DNA from: Catonia carolina | Lineage: Eukaryota; Arthropoda; Insecta; Hemiptera; Achilidae | Assembly (NCBI GenBank): GCA_035578175.1 | Contig: JAQMRL010000002.1 | Location: 76,861,645 to 76,925,644, forward strand | Reading direction: 5' to 3' | DNA length: 64,000 bases | In this document: in pieces, positions 57,805 through 64,000 of the stretch | Layout of the letters: each line of letters starts with the position of its first letter | Numbering within the stretch: position 1 is the stretch's first letter | Program-made: the position numbers and the translations under genes | The notes under the pieces: model-generated | Database searches by the model: none | Seen by the model: the letters and a program-made list of their open reading frames with translations, nothing else | What the model was told of the DNA's origin: nothing

Positions 57805-58995
57805 TCATCTATGTGTCCGTAAATGTCTATTTAAATTAGAAGAACGTGTAAACTTTTTATTGCAATTCTTACAAACATATGGCTTTTCCCCTGTATGTGT
57901 ACGCAAATGAGAATTTAAATGAGAAGAACTAGTAAACTTTTTATTGCAATACTTGCAAAGAAAAGGTTTTTCCCCTGTATGTGTACGAAAGTGTACATTT
58001 AAATCTGAAGAATTTGTAAACTTTTTAATGCAATACTTGCAAAGAAAAGGTTTTTCCCCTGTATGTGTACGTAAGTGTACATTTAAATGAGAAGGTTTTG
58101 TAAACTTTTTAATGCAATACTTGCATTCATAAGGTTTCTCCCCTGTATGTGTACGCAAGTGCGGTTTTAAAGAAGAAGAATCTGTAAACTTTTTATTGCA
58201 ATACTTGCAAAGGAAAGGTTTTTCCCCTGTATGTGTACGTAAGTGTACATTTAATTGAGAAGAATTTGTAAACTTTTTAATGCAATACTTGCATTCATAA
58301 GGTTTCTCCCCTGTATGTGTACGCAAATGAGAATTTAAATTAGAAGACTGTGTAAAATTTTTATTGCAATACTTGCACTTGAATGGTTTATCTCCGGTAT
58401 GTACACGTAAATGAGTAGTTAAACGGCTTTTATAACTAAAATACTTTCCACAAAAACTACAACTAAACTGTTTACCCGTTTTGGGTAATTTTGGCTGAGC
58501 AATCATACTACTACCCGATTTGGGCATAATTTGGTCATTACTACTTTCATTCGACCCACAAGTACCCTCACAATTCTGCAAATTCACTTCAGAAATTGAT
58601 TCTTTAATTACGTTAGTTTTACTTTCAGAATTATTCACTTTTGAGATTAATTGTTTACATTTTAGTAGATGGTTAGCTATACTCTCCTTGTTAAGGTATA
58701 TCCTCGAACACCCGTCACACACAAACACACCTTCCAAAGTACAATCATGTTTCTCATATGTCAGATTATTGTAGTAAACGTTAAGACAATTCGGGCATGA
58801 TTTGTAAATCTCTGTCATTCTTCCTATCCATAATTCTTTCCTTTGGTCACGTAATTTGGTATGACATGCTGCACACTGGGTGATGATTTCATTGATGTTG
58901 TCACCATGCACGATATCCCGTTGACAGGAGTTGCAGACTCTTAAGATGGTTACGTTTGAAGTGTCTCCTTCTTCAACTGTGTTTTCATCAGCCAT
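57805..58995 (-). CDS. C2H2 zinc-finger protein 4 (8 fingers)
   Basis: 396 residues. Same start context and N-terminal cysteine region, with [11 protein letters not shown] as in the gene at 3579 and an identical type of 3' flank. Eight C2H2 fingers with contact residues YSRT, QSNS, NSQV, DSSP, KSHV, NSDV, SSHS, RSNR. Fingers 3-4 and 5-6 form two successive two-finger blocks (YECKYCIKKF then FLCKYC). Several fingers carry CIKKF instead of CNKKF. One N-terminal change: CPNC for CPIC keeps both cysteines. Predicted nuclear DNA-binding protein, target unknown. Confidence 0.93.
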   Translation of the reverse strand: MADENTVEEGDTSNVTILRVCNSCQRDIVHGDNINEIITQCAACHTKLRDQRKELWIGRMTEIYKSCPNCLNVYYNNLTYEKHDCTLEGVFVCDGCSRIYLNKESIANHLLKCKQLISKVNNSESKTNVIKESISEVNLQNCEGTCGSNESSNDQIMPKSGSSMIAQPKLPKTGKQFSCSFCGKYFSYKSRLTTHLRVHTGDKPFKCKYCNKNFTQSSNLNSHLRTHTGEKPYECKYCIKKFTNSSQLNVHLRTHTGEKPFLCKYCNKKFTDSSSLKPHLRTHTGEKPYECKYCIKKFTKPSHLNVHLRTHTGEKPFLCKYCIKKFTNSSDLNVHFRTHTGEKPFLCKYCNKKFTSSSHLNSHLRTHTGEKPYVCKNCNKKFTRSSNLNRHLRTHR

Positions 58996-59135
58996 CTACA
59001 AACAACAACAGATAAATCACACATTAAAACCGAGAATTGTTTTTATATTTAACAACAAAATCACCTACGATACCGCAAAGCATCACGTATAATTTTTTTT
59101 AGCACTCCAATTTCGTACGTTCAACTTCAACTATT

Positions 59136-59475
59136 ACCCACCGGAGATTGGTCTAGAGGTAAAGACTTCGCCAAAATCAGCTGTATAACAGCTGATTTTC
59201 GAACACAAAGGTTCCTGGTTCAAATCCTAGTAAAGGTAGTTACTTTTATACGAATTTGAATGCTAGACAGTGGTTACCGGTGTACTTTGATGGTTGGGGT
59301 TCAATTAACCATACTCTCTTAGGAATGGTCGGCCTGTGTCTGTACAAGACTACAACTCATTTACACGTCATACATATCAACTTCGTCTCATTGGGTCATG
59401 GGGTTGCTTAATGTTCTGAATTGAATAGATTGCAATGTACAATGTACACATATTAGGAATTTAAAAAAAAAATTT
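59136..59475 (+). mobile_element. SINE-B (tRNA-derived), copy 2
   Basis: 340 bp, 7-bp duplication AACTATT (59129-59135, 59476-59482). A-box TTGGTCTAGAGGTAAAG, B-box GGTTCAAATCCTAG. It contains an inverted CAGCTGTATAACAGCTG between the boxes. It sits about 140 bp upstream of the zinc-finger 4 ATG and is absent from the other copies. Confidence 0.92.
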
Positions 59476-59479
59476 AACT

Positions 59480-59940
59480 ATTAATTTTCATGGTGAGTAA
59501 CCATGTTGACAACTGAATATAAAAGTTAATAAAATATGCTAGTACAGGCTGATACCTCTCCTAAGAGTATTGCCACACGATACCTATTCAACAGAAACAT
59601 TTTAAAGGTAGCCCTTATTTTAGTTCTTATAAAAACCTTTCATCATGAAACCACGTTTTCCATTATGAAGTGAAGTTTTTTTAAGTATCAAACAATGGTT
59701 TCAACAATAAGGAAAAGTTACTTCTGATCAAAACATTAGTGTGTTACTTGCTGAATGTAAAAATAAATTTTATCAATTTTGTTAGTTTCTTCAAATACAA
59801 AGATTTCGAGATGTCCGCAAAACATTGTTTTCATGAAAACCTGTCAATTACACCATTTACGAATGGCTGCCAAACACATGTAAAAGGGTTTAAAACTGTT
59901 TATTATTAACTACAAACTCACAATGTAATGTTCAATTAAC
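59480..59940 (-). other. Upstream flank of zinc-finger gene 4
   Basis: Mirror of 2,291-2,790; no frame or core promoter identified. Confidence 0.45.
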
Positions 59941-59959
59941 TCTAAAATACAAAATATAT

Positions 59960-60475
59960 TCACCAAAAACTATTTTTCTCTCTCTTAAAAACTGTAAAAT
60001 AGTATGAGGTGTGGCAATTAAACAACCAGACTGATGCTGCTACTGACAGATAGCGAACACACCATGGCACATTTGAACATGTCAGTGCCAGTTGATGGTT
60101 GCCTGACCCTGAGCTGAATGGGCACGGTTGGACATCGCTCTGTCTCACTCTAACAATCGCCCGCCCATTCAAGTCTAATCAAAGACAAGATGTGACAATG
60201 TGGAAGCAGTGAAAGGAAAAGCGACAAACGTTCAAAAACCGCCTGACAGAAGCGCACTTACACCACTGCTTTCAAAAATGAAAAATTTGAATAGCGCACT
60301 GCAAGGATCAGCAAAGAGAGCACATTGAAGGAGATAAACTCTATAATGTTATCGTTGATCAAACAATTGTTTTCTTAACTTCAGGCCGGTTATTCAATTG
60401 CCACGAATTGTATTGACTACAAATTTCACGTAACAAATCCCTGACAAAAAAACCAACACTTGGTTAAATAAAATC
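59960..60475 (-). repeat. Mariner-like segment and unassigned sequence
   Basis: 59,960-60,180 mirrors 2,086-2,290 and marks the outer edge of the clear right-arm homology. 60,180-60,475 is less AT-rich, ends CAATTGCCACGAATTG, and has no open frame. It may be decayed transposon sequence. Confidence 0.4.
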
Positions 60476-60515
60476 TGGTGTGAAACACTCACACGACTTT
60501 CTCTTGCATACTTTT

Positions 60516-60874
60516 GTCTTTAAATCCATACTGTTTTCTTTAAAGGCTAAAAAAATAGCGGTTATTATCGCCTGTTGTTCTACACAAGTGTGTAAAAAAC
60601 GCGAGTGCAGAACGCTTATTTTCATATAATACTTAAAATCTTACAAACTAGTATCGCAGGTATGAAAAAGTAAAAATTTACATAAAAAGTAATATCACAG
60701 GCAAAAAAGGCTAAAAAGGGCTGTAAAAGGGCCATAAAAAACAAAAACACACAAACTTAAACTTAATATCACAGTTAGAATAAATAACACTAATGACATT
60801 GACAACTTATTTAATTAAAATCTTACAAACTAATATCACAACCAAAAAACGAATTAAAATTTACATTAAAAAAT
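60516..60874. other. Unassigned sequence
   Basis: A-rich, with repeated TCTTACAAACTA and ATATCACA phrases. No gene seen. Confidence 0.35.
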
Positions 60875-61895
60875 ATCTTGTGTGAAACACTCACATACCT
60901 TTCTCATGCCAATGCACATAATGACCAATATAACCTAACATTAGTAAAAAAATATTAGAAATAAACAAAAAACTAACATCAAAAAACAGAACCTACTTTT
61001 AATCATGAGTGTATGACGCAATATGAAAATCAACCTAAGTTTGGCTTAAAATTACGGAAAGTCACTCTTTCACGCTAAGCTAGGCTCTGTTGAGACAAAT
61101 GCTTTAAATATAAGTTGTAGAACTATTAATTTCCTATTAATTTTATTATATACACTTTTGTCGTAAAATGCAGACTAAGGCTGAAAATTGTAAAAAAATT
61201 GATTTTTTTATACATTTTTGTGAAAAAGAAATAGAAAATCGCTAAATACCGCTAAACTAAGCATTATAAAAAGAATGTTAAAAATAAGAATAGTAGTAGG
61301 GTAGGAATTTAAATTCTCTACAAATTGTATTGAATACATTTTTTTATACTTTAAATTGAATAACTTGGTGAGACTGTTTTCTCGTAAAAATTTTTTTTTT
61401 AAGATTGCGACTTTATCATGCATTTCAGCGCAAAAATTTCTACGATAAATGTTGTAGAAAATTTAAAATCCTACAACATTTATTTCGAAAATTTTTTTGT
61501 ATAATGCTTAGTTCAGCGGTAATTAGCGATTTTCTGTTTTTTCTCATGAAAGTGTGAAAAATCGATTTTTTTAAAAAACTTTTCGGCCTTAGAATGCATT
61601 TTACGACAAAAGTGTATATAATCAAATTTATAGGAATTTAAAAGATCTACAACTTTAATTTAAAGCATTTTTCTCTACAAAGCCTAGTTTTGCGTGAAAG
61701 TGATTTTCCGTATTTTTAAGGCAAACTGAGGTCGATTTTCATTTTGCGTTTTTCACTCATGATTAAAATAAGGTTATGTTTTTTGAGGTCTGTTTTCTGT
61801 TTATTTTTAATGTTTTATTACTAATGTTAGGTTTATTGTTAATTATTTGCATTGGCAAGAGAAAGTTGTGTGAGTGTTTCAGACCAGATTTTTAG
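60875..61895. mobile_element. TLE element in tail-to-tail form
   Basis: Left border inverted 3' end (ACATACCTTTCTCATGCC); right border direct (GGCAAGAGAAAGTTGTGTGAG). Confidence 0.75.
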
Positions 61896-62044
61896 GTTCG
61901 AAGTGGTCATAGAGGGATACCGCAAGTAATACAATTAAGTTCTATTCTTTTACTCACCAGTCGACTCACATGATGACATCAAATGTAAAGGGCCAACACA
62001 TATTACTCTTTTACTTTTTCAAGGTTTACTTTATACATTAAAAA

Positions 62045-63270
62045 AATCTGGTGTGAAACACACACAACTTTCTGTTACCAATGCAAATAATTAACAATAA
62101 ACCTCATTAGTAACAAAACATTAAAAACAAAAAAAGCTAACCTCAATAAACATAACCCGATTTTAATCATAAGGTTTTTTTGTATTTTTTAATTCCTAAT
62201 TTGCGTACGTTGCAATCTGTTCAATTCAAAACAATAAGCAACCCCATGACCCAATGAGATGAGGATGATGTGTATGACGTGTAAATGAAGTGTAGACTCG
62301 TACAGACCCAGCCCGACCATTCCTGAAAAAGTATGGTTAATTGAAACCCAACCATCAAAGTACACCCACAACCACTGTCTAGTATTCAACTCCGTATAAA
62401 AGTAACTACCTTTACTAGGATTTGAACCAGGAATTTTCATCTCCGAAAATCAGCTGATTTTGGCGACGATGTATGTCTATACCAACCTGGTGGTTAATCA
62501 TAAGTTAAAGACGGAAAATGAAAATCAACCTCAGTTTGGCTTAATAAGCTAGGCTCTGTAGTGAAAATGCACTAAATAAAAGTTGTAGATCTTTTAATAT
62601 TCTATAAATTTGATTATATACACTTTTGTCGTAAAATGCATACTAAGGCCGAAATCTTAAAAAATCGATTTTCCACACGTTTTCGTGAGAAAAAAACAGA
62701 AAATCGCTAACTACCGCTAAACTGTGCGTTATTCAAAAATATGTTAGAACTAAAAGTTGTAGGATTTTAAATTTTTTAAATATTTATTACATAAATTTTT
62801 GGGCAAAATTCATATTAACGCCGCAATCTTACATAAACAATTTTTTTACGTGAAAATAGCCTCACCACGAATTTCAGGAAACATGGCGCCTATCCTGTCT
62901 TGTAGAACATATAAAATTCAGTAAACCAGGCGATTTTTAAAAAATAGTAGGACAAGTTTTTGAGAAAATCGAAAAAAAGTGAAAAATTACACGATTAAAC
63001 TACTACTTTCGGTTGGCCGATTTTGATGAAAATGTTTGTGTCGGGTCCGGTAGTGGTATGTAACTTAAGTTTCATGTTTCAAGTTTGCTAGATGTTCCGT
63101 TCTTGAGATATTTTGTATACACACACTCACACAGACCAATCCCTAAAAACATGTTTTTTGGATTTAGGAGGTCTGAAAACGTGTAGATCTGGTGAAGAGT
63201 GGATTTGTGAAAATCGACATGAAAACAATACTTTCCTTCCTATATATTAATATAGCCAAGAGAAAGTAAT
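62045..63270 (-). mobile_element. TLE element with nested SINE-B
   Basis: 3' end at left (GTGTGAAACACACACAAC), 5' end at right (ATAGCCAAGAGAAAGTAA), CA-rich run at about 63,118, SINE-B at 62174-62493. Confidence 0.8.
62174..62493 (-). mobile_element. SINE-B, copy 3
   Basis: 11-bp duplication TTAATCATAAG on both sides. Confidence 0.92.
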
Positions 63271-63364
63271 AACTTTATACACGTATCACTAGTTTAGAGG
63301 TAACAGTATTGTAATATGCCTGCACTTTCCTGTATTGAATCATAGTTAACATATTACTTTTTAC

Positions 63365-63800
63365 TTTCTCTAAAAAAAATCGACATGAAAACAATTTTCA
63401 TATAGGAATGGAAATATTGTTTTCATGTCAATTTTTCGAATTCGAGTTTTCACTGAATCTACAAATTTTCAGACCCCCTGAACCCAAAATAACATGTTTT
63501 TAGTTATTAGTCAGTGTTTGTGTGTGTGTGTGAACAGAATATTTCAAAAACGGAGCATTGTACAATCTTGAAACTTAAGTTACATACCACTACCGGACCC
63601 AACACGAACAAATTCCATCAAAATAGGTCAACCGGAAGTAGTAGTTTATTCCTGTCATTTTGCTCTTTGTTAAATTTTCTCAAAAACAGCCCATTTAATT
63701 TTTTTTAAAACGCCTCATTTACTAAATTTTTTATGCTCTACAAGATAGGGTAAGCGCCATGTTTTTAGTCTGCTGAAATTCTAGAAAGGTTGTTTTCATG
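63365..63800 (+). mobile_element. TLE element, 5' part
   Basis: ACTTTCTCT start, (TG)n at 63,516-63,532 and the CCGGACCCAACACGAAC block. Truncated before the 3' end. Confidence 0.72.
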
Positions 63801-63814
63801 TAAAAAAAAATGTT

Positions 63815-64000
63815 TGTAATAACACGTTATAGAATCCTGTTATCAAGCAGGCTGTTATTTTCAGTAACATGTTACCAAAAAATAGCTTTATTTCCCATCA
63901 CTACTTGACACACCGCCTTCAATATTTCATGTTTCATTAAGATACCCTGAGACACTTTGTATATAGCATCCACATATCAGAGTGCGAACATCAGTTCGGT
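63815..64000 (-). mobile_element. hAT-like terminus and a segment related to 1,200-1,280
   Basis: 63,815-63,905 is the inverse of the terminus at 33,084. On the minus strand, 63,920-63,970 can be read YKVSQGILMKHEILKAV, close to YEMCQGTLMKHETLNMV at 1,220-1,270. Either palindrome homology resumes here or this is another repeat. Confidence 0.35.

Larger units (their letters stand above)
38580..60180 (-). repeat. Right arm of a large imperfect palindrome
   Basis: Reverse-orientation partner of 2086-29,705. It carries its own insertions, each with an empty site in the left arm: a piggyBac-like element (40753-42407), SL1 (39630-40026), a solo LTR (54023-54821), SINE-A (56788-56959) and SINE-B (59136-59475). 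It lacks about 2.6 kb present at 14.8-17.4 kb and about 1.4 kb present at 26.1-27.5 kb on the left. These differences show the two arms have evolved separately for some time. Confidence 0.93.

Noticed and set aside
2086..60180. Assembly artefact as the cause of the palindrome
   Set aside because: The arms differ by private insertions with proper target duplications and by many substitutions, and one exon is a recombinant. A duplicated contig would be near-identical. It still deserves long-read confirmation.

Overview
This is eukaryotic nuclear DNA, AT-rich and crowded with transposable elements. GT-AG exon boundaries, tRNA-derived SINEs, Tigger/pogo, mariner-, piggyBac- and hAT-type DNA elements, LINE pieces, a solo LTR and C2H2 zinc-finger genes together suggest an arthropod, most likely an insect. 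The species cannot be fixed from sequence alone.

The window is organised as a large imperfect palindrome. The left arm runs from about 2.1 to 29.7 kb. The right arm, in reverse orientation, runs from about 38.6 to 60.2 kb. A non-duplicated spacer of about 9 kb lies between them. Each arm holds two paralogous zinc-finger genes in direct orientation: 3579-4601 and 24707-25702 on the plus strand, 43147-44424 and 57805-58995 on the minus strand. All four 3' ends point to the centre. Shared residues and 3' flanks pair the outer two genes with each other and the inner two with each other. A tandem duplication therefore came first and an inverted duplication of the whole block followed. Private insertions (Tigger-like, solo LTR, piggyBac-like, SINEs) with empty sites in the partner arm show the arms are old and diverged, not an assembly echo.

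Each zinc-finger gene has an ATG directly after a splice-acceptor-like site, a conserved cysteine-rich N-terminus of about 175 residues that I do not recognise as a named domain, and 5 to 9 nearly identical C2H2 fingers. The fingers differ mainly at helix positions expected to contact DNA. One gene (24707) has lost its last two fingers to a one-base deletion.

Between the zinc-finger genes each arm carries a second, unrecognised gene fragment: a symmetric phase-0 exon of about 490 bp with good AG and GTAAGT borders. It is present twice in the left arm (one copy broken) and once, as a chimera of the two, in the right arm.

Repeats fill most of the rest. The main families are: a SINE-like element of about 390 bp (called SL1 here, 13 units); a Helentron-like family of about 1 kb (called TLE here) with inverted TTTCTCTTGCC ends that often sits head-to-head or tail-to-tail; tRNA-derived SINE families A, B and C; four internally deleted Tigger-like elements keeping a transposase N-terminus; a mariner-type MITE; and fragments of a repeated reading frame that faintly resembles a Penelope-like reverse transcriptase. 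The spacer (29.7-38.6 kb) holds a LINE 3' fragment, a palindromic TA-flanked element, MITEs and a cluster of direct and inverted repeats.
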